Positions 1 through 8,526 of a stretch of 22,914 nt of DNA are shown here, piece by piece. The notes under the pieces were generated by a model that was not told the DNA's origin, did not search any database, and saw only the letters and a program-made list of their open reading frames with translations. The stretch's first letter is position 1. The number at the start of each line of letters is the position of its first letter. The DNA is from GWA1-39-11 sp964360265 (GTDB lineage: Bacteria; Patescibacteriota; Microgenomatia; Levybacterales; GWA1-39-11). A program made the position numbers and the translations under genes. The stretch spans positions 1 to 22,914 of the forward strand of contig CAYHUY010000013.1 in NCBI GenBank assembly GCA_964360265.1. Direction: 5' to 3'.

Positions 1-407
1 ATTGATTTTCCTATCAGGGCTTTGCCAAGAGGCGATTCGTGAGAAATTTTCTTATTTTTAGGATCCGCTTCCCATTCGCCAACGAGCACGAATTGTTCTT
101 TTTTACCATTGACAGAAACTGTAATGCTTGACCCAAGTTGAACAGTAGATTTGCCGCTTTTACTATGTTTTTCCTCAATAAGAGTTACATTTTTAATAAT
201 TTCTGATAGTTCCTCTATCCTTCCGTCTATCAGGGACAATTCCTCGCGGGCAGCCGTATATTCTGAGTTTTCCGCCAAATCCCCCATGGATCTTGCTTGC
301 GAAACTCTATCCAAAACCTGAGGTCTTTTTTTTTCTTCTAACTCCCTATGCTCTTTATTGAGTTCTTCAAGTCCTTCTTTTGTGACAAACACTTTTTTTC
401 TATCCAT
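1..407 (-). CDS. greA: Transcription elongation factor GreA, 3' end cut by window edge
   Basis: GreA binds the secondary channel of RNA polymerase and stimulates cleavage of backtracked transcripts. 135 residues are visible; perhaps 20 C-terminal residues are missing beyond the left edge. The N-terminal coiled coil (about residues 8-75) carries the signature GDLAENSEY at 42-50, whose acidic residues D43 and E46 match the catalytic tip of the family. The C-terminal FKBP-like domain shows the typical ISHESPLGKALIGK at 121-134. The start is the ATG at 405-407, preceded by a near-consensus promoter. It is the only gene on its transcript that can be seen here. Identification is firm by motif; the C-terminus is not visible. 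Confidence 0.95.
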   Translation of the reverse strand, partial: MDRKKVFVTKEGLEELNKEHRELEEKKRPQVLDRVSQARSMGDLAENSEYTAAREELSLIDGRIEELSEIIKNVTLIEEKHSKSGKSTVQLGSSITVSVNGKKEQFVLVGEWEADPKNKKISHESPLGKALIGKS

Positions 408-471
408 TTTTTACAATAAATCCCCTCGATTATTTTCTTGGGGAAGGTACTTTCTTTAAATTTACCAGTTA

Positions 472-500
472 TGTATACAAGATATAGGGACTCATGTCAA
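472..500 (-). promoter_or_regulatory. Sigma70-type promoter of greA
   Basis: Read on the minus strand, TTGACA (495-500) is followed after exactly 17 nt by TATACA (472-477). This predicts a start near 465 and a leader of about 58 nt before the greA ATG. The leader contains TCCCC and GGGGA about 14 nt apart, which could form a small hairpin. It is one of the best promoters in the window; the call is from sequence only. Confidence 0.75.
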
Positions 501-514
501 TATCCTGGAGTATC

Positions 515-1444
515 TTAATTATATAGATCTCGTGCGATAGGGGCCTTGTTTTTGGCTGGCCTACTTAAAGATTCAAGATAATACTTATATTTGATATTGA
601 ATAATTCGAAAGCAAATTTTCCTTTGTCTTTGGGATGAAATCTTGCCACATTTAAACCCACTTCCTCTTTAGTGATTTTTTTTAACATATACAGTCTTTG
701 CAGTATATAGAATACAAAATTTAATGTCTTAGTAAGATGATCATAAATTGTATTTTTACGTATCGCGGGCGGCTTGCTGATTATTTTAAAATTAGGAATA
801 AAATTGTTTATCCAGGCATTTTGTAATAAAAATCCTTCATATGTGTTGACTTTGTTTATTACGGGTTTTAACTGAGCGACTTCGTGGGCTGAGAATAATT
901 TTTTTTTCTCATCCGGTATTTCAAGATTATCTTCAGCTAAAAACATATTGGGGCAAATTAGGTCTGCTCCAAAAATATCATTTCTGGACCTTTTGTTTCC
1001 AAAAGCAAGAAGGGTTAAATTCACAAATAAGCGGGTTATCCAAAGCGTGTTTTTGCTTGAAATAATAAATAGATCAATATCGTCTTCTGCTCTGCAGTTG
1101 TTCATAGATAAACTCCCGCTTATTCCTACAAATCTTACAGTAGGAATACGGGCAAGAAATGCGGAGACTCTTTTTGCAATCGCAAGCTTCCGATGGCTAA
1201 CTATTCGCCTTTTGTATCTTAAGCCTACTAACCTTTTCCTGCCAATCAAAAGATAATAACCTTTTAATCTATCGATAATTCTTTCTTTTACCATAGCATT
1301 TAAAACCGAAGATAAAGAAATTGCGGAGACTTTTTCTGTTCCAATATAGTATTTGAATATTTCGCTCTTATTCATTGGGAATTCAAATACATCTGCATAG
1401 CATAATGTTTTAATTATCGAATTTCTAATTTGTAATTCCTTCAT
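515..1444 (-). CDS. Nucleotidyltransferase-domain protein with N-terminal winged-helix-like region
   Basis: About 309 aa from the ATG at 1442-1444. The open frame extends 9 codons further to 1471, but the internal ATG (protein starting MKELQIRN) gives a shorter 20-nt overlap with the end of the upstream gene, so I prefer it. Residues about 1-70 look like a small helical or winged-helix module. Near residue 105 is GISGSLSMNN followed by DDIDLFI: the Gly-Ser and D-x-D pattern of the polymerase-beta/MNT nucleotidyltransferase fold, which transfers a nucleotide from an NTP to a small molecule or protein. The C-terminal half is basic and aromatic and unassigned. It is probably co-transcribed with the solute-binding protein upstream. 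Substrate unknown; an antitoxin-like MNT role is possible, but no HEPN partner is adjacent. Confidence 0.72.
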   Translation of the reverse strand: MKELQIRNSIIKTLCYADVFEFPMNKSEIFKYYIGTEKVSAISLSSVLNAMVKERIIDRLKGYYLLIGRKRLVGLRYKRRIVSHRKLAIAKRVSAFLARIPTVRFVGISGSLSMNNCRAEDDIDLFIISSKNTLWITRLFVNLTLLAFGNKRSRNDIFGADLICPNMFLAEDNLEIPDEKKKLFSAHEVAQLKPVINKVNTYEGFLLQNAWINNFIPNFKIISKPPAIRKNTIYDHLTKTLNFVFYILQRLYMLKKITKEEVGLNVARFHPKDKGKFAFELFNIKYKYYLESLSRPAKNKAPIARDLYN

Positions 1445-2801
1445 ATCGTCCCAGGACCTGAGAAACACCATTCGCTAAAGTTTCTATCGCTGTTTGAACA
1501 GATGTATTGTTATTCATAATAGATCTAATTGCATTACCAAGATACGAATTTAGACTATCTACCATAGCCTCATCATGAGTATCCGATGAAAAGATAGTGG
1601 ACTTTGCGTCTTTGCCTTGCGCAACAAAAGGGTAGATAAGAGTATTTGAGGAAAGAAAACCCGCCATGTCTTCTCTTGGATAAAGTTCACCAAATAGTCT
1701 TACTTTTGAATGTTGCACATATCGTTTCTCAAGAGTTTTACGTAATGCCAAAAATTCAAGAAACTTAAATGCTTCCGGCGCATGCTTTGTCTTGGAAGAA
1801 ATTCCCTCAACCCAATAACTCGCAATCGTCATATCCCTGCCGGGAAGATGAGGAACAGCAAGCACTGAAAATTCAAGATTGGGATTTAATGCTTTAATTT
1901 CGGGGATATCCCATGAATATCCAAAGTAGAGAGCTACGCGGCCGTTCGCAAAAGCAAGCTTTGAATTCTCAAGTGTTCCATCCCAAACTCTTGAATTGTC
2001 GGTTGCAAAAGATGTATAAAAGGAGAGCGCATCAAATGCACTTTGACGCGCCGGCCCGTTTAAGTCTTTTATATTAGCTCCGTTTTGCAGCAGCAGCAGA
2101 GAAATAATATCTGAACTATGCGCAATATTGTCAAACGTTCCAAGAGCAACCCCTGCTGTGATTATTTTTCCCTCCCCGTCTTTAACGGTCAGTTGTCTCG
2201 CGACAGATGTAAGATCATCCCATGTTGTTGGGAAATTCGCAGCGCCTGCGGCTGAAAAAATTTGATTGTTGGCAAAAAGGGCAAGCGTGTCGAAATGAAT
2301 TGGGATCCCCCAATAGGCTCCTTTGATTTTTAAGTCATCCTCGACCACAGGATAGAACTTACTTTCAAGCTCAGTGGCGGAAACAATATCAGAAGGTATA
2401 GGCAAAAGTAAAGGTAAAAGTTGCGGAACCCAACTATTATGATAACGAAAAATATCGGGTCCGGTATTGTTTCCCATTCTTGCTGCAAGTCTATCAACGT
2501 ATTTTCCAAGCGCTTTTATGTCTTGTTTCTCATATTTAATTTTTATATTCGGGTTTTGTCTCGTAAATTCTTGTGCAATCTCATTAAATGAGTTAGTATC
2601 TTCCCATATTCCCCAATAGGCAAGGGTCACTTCCTTTGGTGTTTTGGAGCGAAATTGAGTTAAGATGAATATAACAGCCAGTATCAAAATAGCTGCGATA
2701 ATAACTATGCCTATTACCAAACTAAGGATTTTTTTAGTGTTGAACCTTCTTGATTCCTCCACAATTGTCTGATTCTGTTCCTGGGTACTATTTTCTTCCA
2801 T
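1425..2801 (-). CDS. Family-1 extracellular solute-binding protein, membrane-anchored
   Basis: 458 aa. A short cytoplasmic tail (1-23) is followed by one hydrophobic helix (about 24-50). There is no lipobox cysteine, so the protein is probably held outside the cell by an uncleaved transmembrane anchor rather than by lipid. From residue 57 it reads like MalE/UgpB-type ABC sugar-binding proteins: VTLAYWGIWED, then FTRQNPNIKIKYEKQD, GPDIFRYHNSW, later VALYFGYSWDIPEI and SYWVEGISSKTKHAPEAFKFLEF split by short variable loops. Such proteins deliver sugars or glycosides to ABC permeases, but no permease or ATPase gene is in the window, so the transporter is encoded elsewhere or the protein acts alone. 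It is divergent from the VanW gene, 61 nt away, and overlaps the start of the nucleotidyltransferase gene. Confidence 0.85.
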   Translation of the reverse strand: MEENSTQEQNQTIVEESRRFNTKKILSLVIGIVIIAAILILAVIFILTQFRSKTPKEVTLAYWGIWEDTNSFNEIAQEFTRQNPNIKIKYEKQDIKALGKYVDRLAARMGNNTGPDIFRYHNSWVPQLLPLLLPIPSDIVSATELESKFYPVVEDDLKIKGAYWGIPIHFDTLALFANNQIFSAAGAANFPTTWDDLTSVARQLTVKDGEGKIITAGVALGTFDNIAHSSDIISLLLLQNGANIKDLNGPARQSAFDALSFYTSFATDNSRVWDGTLENSKLAFANGRVALYFGYSWDIPEIKALNPNLEFSVLAVPHLPGRDMTIASYWVEGISSKTKHAPEAFKFLEFLALRKTLEKRYVQHSKVRLFGELYPREDMAGFLSSNTLIYPFVAQGKDAKSTIFSSDTHDEAMVDSLNSYLGNAIRSIMNNNTSVQTAIETLANGVSQVLGRYEGITN

Positions 2802-2832
2802 GAGAATCTACTGCTTGCTATTAATTCTATAG

Positions 2833-2838
2833 TATAAT
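2833..2838 (+). promoter_or_regulatory. -10 box of the VanW-family gene
   Basis: Perfect TATAAT, 24 nt before the ATG at 2863, in the 61-nt gap between divergent genes. No convincing -35 lies 16-18 nt upstream. It would give a leader of about 18 nt, and no Shine-Dalgarno is visible in it. Confidence 0.5.
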
Positions 2839-2862
2839 ATTTACGTTTCAAAAAAAAGCGTT

Positions 2863-4281
2863 ATGAGACTTAATTTCTTCAATAGGCAGACTATGGCTCA
2901 TTTTATTCGTTCATTTTACTGGTTTTCCGTAGGATTTCTTTTGTCAGGAGCGTTAATCTTGGGCATAGTACTCTTTTACTTTCAATACAAGTTTGCCGAC
3001 CGCGTTATTCCTGGTGTTTTTGTTGACAACTTTTATATCGGCGAGAAAACGAAAGAAGAAATAGAATCGATTTTCAAAAGTAAAAATGAGGAAATTGAAA
3101 AAAATATTTTCATTTTTTCAGCCGAGGGAAAGGAAGCAACAATATCAGCCCGCACCTTAAATATCGGGTATGACGTAAATCTGATAGTGGAGCAAGGCTT
3201 GAGTCTTGGAAAAACCAAGAATTTATTAAGCGATGTGTATATAGTTCTTGCGTCTTATATAAACGGTGCGGTTTTGGATTACGCTTATACACTTGACGAT
3301 GAAAAACTTAAAAATGAACTTGAACCAATACAAACGTCTATCTATAGGGAACCCACAAACGCTCAATTTCAGATTGTCAATAACAGGGTTGCGGTATTTA
3401 GCGAGTCAAACGAAGGTAAAACCATAAACTTTGACAATTTAAATAGTAAACTTCGCGATCTTATTCCCCCCCTTATTGAAAATGGGAACCCAAAAATTGT
3501 AAGAATTGATATCCCAATTGAGACTATTGAACCTGAGACTACAACTGAGGAGGCCAACGACCTTGGAATAGTTGAGGAAATTGGAGTAGGCCGATCTACC
3601 TTCTTCCATTCAATTCCCAACAGAATTCATAATATTTCACTTGCTACCTCACGAATAAATGGGGTTTTAATTGCTCCCGGGGAAGAATTTTCTTTTGCAA
3701 AATCTATAGGAGACATCTCAAAATTCACTGGGTACAAAGAAGCGTTTGTCATTCAGGGGGGGAAGACAGTGCTTGGAGACGGAGGGGGAGTATGCCAGGT
3801 TTCAACAACTCTTTTTCGCGCAATACTTAATTCCGGCTTGCCGATTACAGAAAGACATCCCCATGCATATCGCGTAGGATATTATGAACAAGATTCCTTA
3901 CCGGGTTTTGATGCTACTGTGTATGTACCCTCAATAGACCTGAAGTTTAAGAATGACATGGAGACTCATATTTTAATCCAAGGATACGTTGATCCTACAA
4001 ATTTAAGTCTAACTTTTACCCTATACGGTAAGCGCGATGGAAGAGAGATTTCAATTTCAAAGCCGATTATCTCAAGCGTTTCTGCCGCCCCTGCACCTGC
4101 CTATCAGGATGATCCCAATTTACCAAAGGGGGTAGAGAAACAAGTTGACTTTGCAGCCCCTGGCGGAAAAAGCGTATTTACAAGATCGGTGAGCAAAAAT
4201 GGAAACGTTATAATCTCCGATACTTTTGTATCTACTTACCAGCCGTGGCAAGCAGTATTCTTGCGAGGCACCAAGGAGTAA
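2863..4281 (+). CDS. VanW family protein with peptidoglycan-binding-like and G5-like domains
   Basis: 472 aa. One transmembrane helix at about 18-42 leaves the rest outside. Residues about 45-165 resemble the putative peptidoglycan-binding domain (PG_binding_4) that precedes VanW: FVDNFYIGEKTKEEI, then ATISARTLNIGYDVN. A Pro/Glu/Thr-rich linker is followed by the VanW domain (about 238-385), with SRINGVLIAPGEEFSFA, GYKEAFVIQGGK, GGGVCQVSTTLFRAIL and HPHAYRVGYY. The last 60 residues (YQDDPNLPKGVEKQ to VSTYQPWQAVFLRGT) look like a G5 domain. VanW proteins are envelope proteins of unknown biochemistry, often linked to the cell wall. ATG 2863 follows a TATAAT box; a second Met at codon 11 is the alternative start. 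The gene ends at an AT-rich repeat element. Confidence 0.9.
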   Translation: MRLNFFNRQTMAHFIRSFYWFSVGFLLSGALILGIVLFYFQYKFADRVIPGVFVDNFYIGEKTKEEIESIFKSKNEEIEKNIFIFSAEGKEATISARTLNIGYDVNLIVEQGLSLGKTKNLLSDVYIVLASYINGAVLDYAYTLDDEKLKNELEPIQTSIYREPTNAQFQIVNNRVAVFSESNEGKTINFDNLNSKLRDLIPPLIENGNPKIVRIDIPIETIEPETTTEEANDLGIVEEIGVGRSTFFHSIPNRIHNISLATSRINGVLIAPGEEFSFAKSIGDISKFTGYKEAFVIQGGKTVLGDGGGVCQVSTTLFRAILNSGLPITERHPHAYRVGYYEQDSLPGFDATVYVPSIDLKFKNDMETHILIQGYVDPTNLSLTFTLYGKRDGREISISKPIISSVSAAPAPAYQDDPNLPKGVEKQVDFAAPGGKSVFTRSVSKNGNVIISDTFVSTYQPWQAVFLRGTKE

Positions 4282-4388
4282 TTTAGAGTTTAAAATTTAA
4301 AATTCAGAATTGAATTTAGAACTTATAGCTGGCAATCATTCATAGAGCTAATTCTTAACTCTGAATTTTAGATTCTAAATTCCAAACT
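4282..4388. repeat. AT-rich inter-gene hairpin element, copy 1
   Basis: 107 nt from the stop codon of the VanW gene to the start codon of the next gene. It consists almost entirely of degenerate TTTAGAATTC-like units. The left part (TTTAGAGTTTAAAATTTAAAA) and the right part (CTCTGAATTTTAGATTCTAAA) are imperfectly complementary and could fold into a long hairpin. The right arm resembles those of the elements at 19034-19123 and 20135-20216. This copy is the most diverged of the three and has a non-repeat centre (ATAGCTGGCAATCATTCATAG). Confidence 0.7.
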
Positions 4389-4865
4389 ATGAATAAGATT
4401 CTAACTATCGAACAGGTAAGCAAAACTTCACGAAGGTTAAAGAGTGAGGGTAAAAAGATTGTGTTGGTTGGTGGTTGCTTTGATATTTTACATGCCGGAC
4501 ATATCGAATTTCTGGAAAGTGCAAAAGAATTAGGCAACATCTTAGTTATTCTTCTTGAAAATGATGAAAAAATTAGACTACTTAAGGGAGAGGGCAGGCC
4601 TGTAAATTCTGAGGATAGCAGATCTATGATTCTTGCAAAATTATCTATGGTGGATTATGTAATTCGTCTACCTTATCTTAAAAATGATGCTGACTATGAA
4701 AAGATTGTAAAAAAGATTGAACCTGATATAATTGCAAAAACAAGCGGCAATAGAGTATTTGACTGGGAAATAAACTATGTTAAAAAAACAGGTGGCAAGA
4801 TAAAAATATTAAAAAAGAATAGAAAATATTCGACAACAAAGTTAATTAAAAAGATAAAAGTATAA
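4389..4865 (+). CDS. RfaE/HldE-C-like cytidylyltransferase-family nucleotidyltransferase
   Basis: 158 aa. The HxGH-superfamily signature is clear: KIVLVGGCFDILHAGHIEFL at about 23-42, with HAGH forming the ATP phosphate-binding site, then ENDEKIRLLKGEGRPVNSEDSR, where the family usually has D-x-x-V-x-x-x-KG-x-x-RP. The C-terminal YSTTKLIKKI matches the S/T motif of RfaE2-type enzymes (D-glycero-beta-D-manno-heptose-1-phosphate adenylyltransferase). The true substrate could be heptose-1-P, glycerol-3-P or another phosphorylated sugar. No heptose pathway partner is nearby, so I leave the symbol empty. It starts directly after the AT-rich element and is 4 nt ahead of the DUF192 gene, so the two are probably co-transcribed. 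Confidence 0.83.
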   Translation: MNKILTIEQVSKTSRRLKSEGKKIVLVGGCFDILHAGHIEFLESAKELGNILVILLENDEKIRLLKGEGRPVNSEDSRSMILAKLSMVDYVIRLPYLKNDADYEKIVKKIEPDIIAKTSGNRVFDWEINYVKKTGGKIKILKKNRKYSTTKLIKKIKV

Positions 4866-4869
4866 AAAC

Positions 4870-5343
4870 ATGAAAAAAGTAATATTGGTTTATGTTGGAT
4901 TGATTGTTGCGTTTATCTTGTTGGCTGTTCTAGGATTTGGCAAAAATCTTCCATCTCTTTTGCCTTTTGGAGATAATGCTGAGGCAGAAATTAATGGCAA
5001 GACAGTAGAATTAATTGTCGCAAAAACTGACGAAGACAGAATAATGGGCCTCTCAGGAAAAGAAAATCTCCCTAAAAATCAAGGAATGCTCTTTATTTTT
5101 GAAGAAAAGGGCAAGTATTATTTTTGGATGAAAGAAATGAAGTTTGCAATAGACATAATATATATAAACGATGACACTGTGGTTCACATAGTTAAAAACG
5201 CAGCTCCTCCTAAGGATCCTGGTATTATTCCTGAAAGGTATGCCCCCGCCGAACCGGTAAATTATGTTTTAGAACTCAACGCGGGAAAGGCAGAAGAATT
5301 AAATATAGAAAAGGGTTCAAAAATCACCTTTTCCGGCCTTTAA
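4870..5343 (+). CDS. DUF192 family protein with N-terminal membrane anchor
   Basis: 157 aa. Residues 3-22 form a hydrophobic helix (signal anchor or uncleaved signal). From about residue 38 the sequence follows the DUF192 pattern: ELIVAKTDEDRIMGLSGKENLPKNQGMLF in pieces, then YYFWMKEMKFAIDIIYIND, AAPPKDPGI and YVLELNAGKAEELNIEKGS. The conserved R-x-x-GL-x-G-x-x-x-L, GMLF and FWMK-x-M-x-F-x-ID elements are all present. The biochemical role of the family is unknown; the protein is predicted to lie on the outer face of the membrane. It sits between a nucleotidyltransferase and tsaD with 4-nt and 16-nt spacers, so it is probably the middle gene of an operon. Confidence 0.88.
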   Translation: MKKVILVYVGLIVAFILLAVLGFGKNLPSLLPFGDNAEAEINGKTVELIVAKTDEDRIMGLSGKENLPKNQGMLFIFEEKGKYYFWMKEMKFAIDIIYINDDTVVHIVKNAAPPKDPGIIPERYAPAEPVNYVLELNAGKAEELNIEKGSKITFSGL

Positions 5344-5359
5344 TATCTTCTTGCTTTAT

Positions 5360-6424
5360 ATGCGAATTCTCGCCATTGAAACTTCATGCGACGAAACCGG
5401 AGCCGCAGTAGTTGAGAAAAAAAACAATGAACAATTCGTAAGATTGTTGTCTAACGTAACTGCTACTTCCTCAAAACTACACGCAAAAACAGGTGGAATA
5501 ATTCCAGAAGCGGCAAGCCGCGAACAAGTAAAATTTATAATTCCGGTGGTTGTCGAAGCTTTGCTTAAGTCGGAGAATATCGGACAAGGTTCGGCAAAAC
5601 AAAATTTTAAAAAAGCCAATAGAATCTTAAAGGAAAAAATTGATGCGGTTGCAGTAACTTTCGGCCCAGGACTCATTGGTTCCTTATTAGTTGGAGTCGA
5701 AACTGCAAAAACTTTATCATATGCCTTCAATAAACCAATTATCCCGGTTCACCATCTGCTTGCCCACCTATACGCCAATTTCATTTCAAACAAATCGTCA
5801 ATTCTCTTTCCCTTCATTGGTCTCATCGTCTCAGGCGGTCACACTGACTTACTATTGTTCGAATCGGTCTCGAAATTCAAATGGCTCGGTGGAACCCGTG
5901 ATGATGCAGCAGGAGAAGCGCTTGACAAAATTGGAAGACTGATGAATTTACCTTATCCTGCAGGAGCTGAAATCGAAAACCGAGCAAGGCAGGCCGAGAG
6001 CTCAACATTAAAATTTCAGAGCCCTATGATTAATTCCAAAGACTCTGACTTTTCTTTTTCAGGCTTAAAAACCGAAGTATCGCGTTTTATTACCCAAAAA
6101 CAATTAACCGATAGGTTAACTAACGAGATTTGTTACGCTTTGCAGGATGCAATTTTTGCCGTATTGATCAAAAAAACTATTCGAGCAGCAAAAGTGTTCA
6201 ATGTGAATCAAATCGTGCTTGGCGGAGGCGTATCCGCAAACCAAACCCTACAAAAACAGTTCGAAAAATCAGTTATAAGTAGTAAGTTAAAATTGCAAAT
6301 TTTTTCACCTTCAAAAGAATTAGCAACAGACAATGCCGCTATGACCGGCGCCTACGCCCTACTTCACTATCAACCGGTCAATTGGAGGAAAATCACCGCC
6401 CAACCCGACCTATACTTTGACTAA
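5360..6424 (+). CDS. tsaD: tRNA N6-adenosine threonylcarbamoyltransferase TsaD
   Basis: 354 aa from ATG 5360; the open frame reaches a TTG three codons earlier, but MRILAIETSCDETG is the canonical N-terminus. TsaD transfers the threonylcarbamoyl group from threonylcarbamoyl-AMP to A37 of ANN-decoding tRNAs, working with TsaB and TsaE in bacteria. ASKHA-fold motifs are visible: AIETSCDETG, FGPGLIGSLLVG, the metal-binding HLLAH (about H132 and H136), GLIVSGGHTDL, DDAAGEALDKIGR, FSFSGLKTEV and GGGVSANQ. The metal histidines lie about 20 residues later than in E. coli TsaD because of a basic insert near residues 75-95. TsaB, TsaE and TsaC are not in the window. Confidence 0.96.
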   Translation: MRILAIETSCDETGAAVVEKKNNEQFVRLLSNVTATSSKLHAKTGGIIPEAASREQVKFIIPVVVEALLKSENIGQGSAKQNFKKANRILKEKIDAVAVTFGPGLIGSLLVGVETAKTLSYAFNKPIIPVHHLLAHLYANFISNKSSILFPFIGLIVSGGHTDLLLFESVSKFKWLGGTRDDAAGEALDKIGRLMNLPYPAGAEIENRARQAESSTLKFQSPMINSKDSDFSFSGLKTEVSRFITQKQLTDRLTNEICYALQDAIFAVLIKKTIRAAKVFNVNQIVLGGGVSANQTLQKQFEKSVISSKLKLQIFSPSKELATDNAAMTGAYALLHYQPVNWRKITAQPDLYFD

Positions 6425-6449
6425 AGACTTGCAAATAAGTTTTTCTTGC

Positions 6450-6479
6450 TTTACAATCCTTCCTTTACGCCATTATACT
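6450..6479 (+). promoter_or_regulatory. Promoter of the topA operon
   Basis: TTTACA (6450-6455) and TATACT (6474-6479) are 18 nt apart in the 65-nt gap after tsaD. The predicted start near 6486 lies only about 4 nt before the topA ATG at 6490, so the mRNA would be nearly leaderless; no Shine-Dalgarno is seen. Confidence 0.55.
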
Positions 6480-6489
6480 AATTCTTGTT

Positions 6490-8526
6490 ATGAAATCTTT
6501 AATATTGGTTGAATCGCCTACTAAAGCGAAAACATTAACTAGGCTTCTTGGGGATAAATATAAGATTGAAGCATCAATGGGGCACATTCGCGATTTGCCA
6601 AAAGGCGATTTAGGCGTAGACATAGAACATAACTTTACACCCACATATGTTATCCCAAAAGATAAGAGGAAAATTGTTGAAGGATTAATAGAAAAAGCAA
6701 AGGATATCGATAGAGTCATTTTAGCAACCGACCCTGACCGTGAAGGAGAAGCAATCTCATATCATTTAAAAACCATTCTGTCTGAAAAGAATAAAAAAAC
6801 AAAATTCGAAAGAATTGTCTTTCATGAAATCACACCTCGCGCAATAAATGAAGCATTAGAACATCCAAAAGAAATAGACATGAATCTTGTCGCAGCGCAA
6901 ACCGGAAGGCGTGTTTTAGACCGAGTTGTAGGGTATAAACTTTCCCCTATCCTTTGGGTAAAAATAAAAAAAGGATTGTCAGCGGGCCGAGTCCAATCGA
7001 TTACCCTTCGTTTAATAGTAGAACGTGAGCGCGAAATCGAAAAATTCAAAGGCGGCACATTCTATCGATTATTTATTATTGCGAATAAGGAAAATAGCGA
7101 TCAACCAATCTCATTCGAACTAGTAAAAATAAATGGCGAGCCAATTGAAAAAACAAATACCCTGACTCTTTATGATGGCGAATATAAATATGCAGAAACG
7201 AGCCTAACAAACACTGACGCACAAGTCTTTAAGGGCGATATGACGAGCAAGGACTTTAGTGTCATTGATATAACTCAGAAAGAAACAAAGCGCGCACCCT
7301 ACCCGCCTTTTACAACTTCACTATTGCAAATTGAGGCACACCGCCGTTTTGGTTATACGTCAAAACGCACAATGAGTTTAGCGCAAAGACTTTACGAGGA
7401 AGGATTTATTACATATCATAGGACCGATTCCTATAATTTGTCAAATGATTTCATTACAGAATCCCGCGAATATATAGGCAAAAACTTCGGTGCTAAATAT
7501 TTACCTGAAGCCCCTCGCGTTTATCACACAAAATCAAAACTTGCGCAGGAAGCACATGAGGCAATACGTCCTACAAGCCTGCTTGAACCCGAACAAACAG
7601 TTGCTAGTAAGCTCGGGTTGGACTTTTCAAAACTTTATAACCTTATCTATAAAAGGGCGCTATCAACCCAAATGACAGATGCTATCTTCCTTTCAACTCG
7701 AGTGGATACGCGCATTTCGGCTGAAAAAACTTATGATTTTGTCGCAAACGGTCGCGTAATGAAATTTGATGGATTTCTAAAGGTTTGGTTTTATGAAGAC
7801 AAAGAACAACTTATTCCAGACTTGACTCGCGACGAACTATTAAAGATTTCAGAAATTAATATAACCGAACATAACGCGAGTCCTCCACCGCGGTATAATG
7901 AAGCATCCCTTATTGGCTCTCTTGAAAAACACGGGATCGGCAGACCGTCAACTTATGCACCAACTATCTCTACTATTGAAGCCCGATTTTATGTTGAAAA
8001 AGAAGAAAACCGTTTTAAACCTACAGAGATTGGAACAATAGTCAACGATTTTCTCGTCAAGAATTTTTCAACAATTGATGATATTCCATTTACGGCCTCT
8101 TTGGAAGACAAACTTGACGAGATTGCAAATGGTAAAATCGATTGGGTGCCAATTATTAAGGAGTTTTATGGACCGTTTGAAAAACATCTTAAAGATGCTG
8201 AAGGAGAAGAAAAAATTAAAATCGAACTTGAAAAAACAGGAGAAAAATGCCCGGAAGATGGTGGAGATGTGATAATCCGAATTGGAAGATTCGGCAAATT
8301 TAAGGCCTGCTTTAACTTTCCGAAATGCAAGTTTCGCAAATCTATTATTGAGGACTCCGGCTTTTTGTGTCCCAAGGATTCGGGAAAAATGGCTTTAAAA
8401 CGCACTCGTCGTGGTAGAACTTTTTACGGGTGCACGAACTATCCAAAATGTGATTTTGCGGTTTGGACAAAGGCTCTGCTCATAAAAGAAGCCGTTCCAG
8501 CGACCCCGGCATCAAACGGACAATGA
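6490..8526 (+). CDS. topA: DNA topoisomerase I (type IA)
   Basis: 678 aa. It relaxes negative supercoils by cutting one strand through a 5'-phosphotyrosine link. The Toprim domain starts at residue 1 (LILVESPTKAKTL) and carries TDPDREGEAISYHL with the metal-binding D81 and D83. The active-site motif reads YHRTDS (Y309), where many bacterial enzymes have YMRTDS. KHGIGRPSTYAPTI and the other core motifs are intact. Two C-terminal zinc ribbons of the Topo_Zn type follow (from about residues 585 and 625): CPEDGG with CFNFPKC, and CPKDSG with CTNYPKC. The length is modest but complete. The stop overlaps the next start as ATGA, so translation of the methyltransferase is probably coupled. Confidence 0.97.
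   Translation: MKSLILVESPTKAKTLTRLLGDKYKIEASMGHIRDLPKGDLGVDIEHNFTPTYVIPKDKRKIVEGLIEKAKDIDRVILATDPDREGEAISYHLKTILSEKNKKTKFERIVFHEITPRAINEALEHPKEIDMNLVAAQTGRRVLDRVVGYKLSPILWVKIKKGLSAGRVQSITLRLIVEREREIEKFKGGTFYRLFIIANKENSDQPISFELVKINGEPIEKTNTLTLYDGEYKYAETSLTNTDAQVFKGDMTSKDFSVIDITQKETKRAPYPPFTTSLLQIEAHRRFGYTSKRTMSLAQRLYEEGFITYHRTDSYNLSNDFITESREYIGKNFGAKYLPEAPRVYHTKSKLAQEAHEAIRPTSLLEPEQTVASKLGLDFSKLYNLIYKRALSTQMTDAIFLSTRVDTRISAEKTYDFVANGRVMKFDGFLKVWFYEDKEQLIPDLTRDELLKISEINITEHNASPPPRYNEASLIGSLEKHGIGRPSTYAPTISTIEARFYVEKEENRFKPTEIGTIVNDFLVKNFSTIDDIPFTASLEDKLDEIANGKIDWVPIIKEFYGPFEKHLKDAEGEEKIKIELEKTGEKCPEDGGDVIIRIGRFGKFKACFNFPKCKFRKSIIEDSGFLCPKDSGKMALKRTRRGRTFYGCTNYPKCDFAVWTKALLIKEAVPATPASNGQ

Noticed and set aside
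5356..5730. 124-aa minus-strand frame opposite tsaD
   Set aside because: The plus strand is unambiguous TsaD, and the minus frame has no recognisable domain or SD.
8463..8522. 20-codon upstream extension of the TrmH-family gene
   Set aside because: It overlaps the topA zinc-ribbon coding sequence; the ATGA start at 8523 fits the family N-terminus and coupling.
6490..8526. Recoding of TGA as in Gracilibacteria/Absconditabacteria
   Set aside because: TGA ends topA at the expected point and the genes read normally with the standard code.
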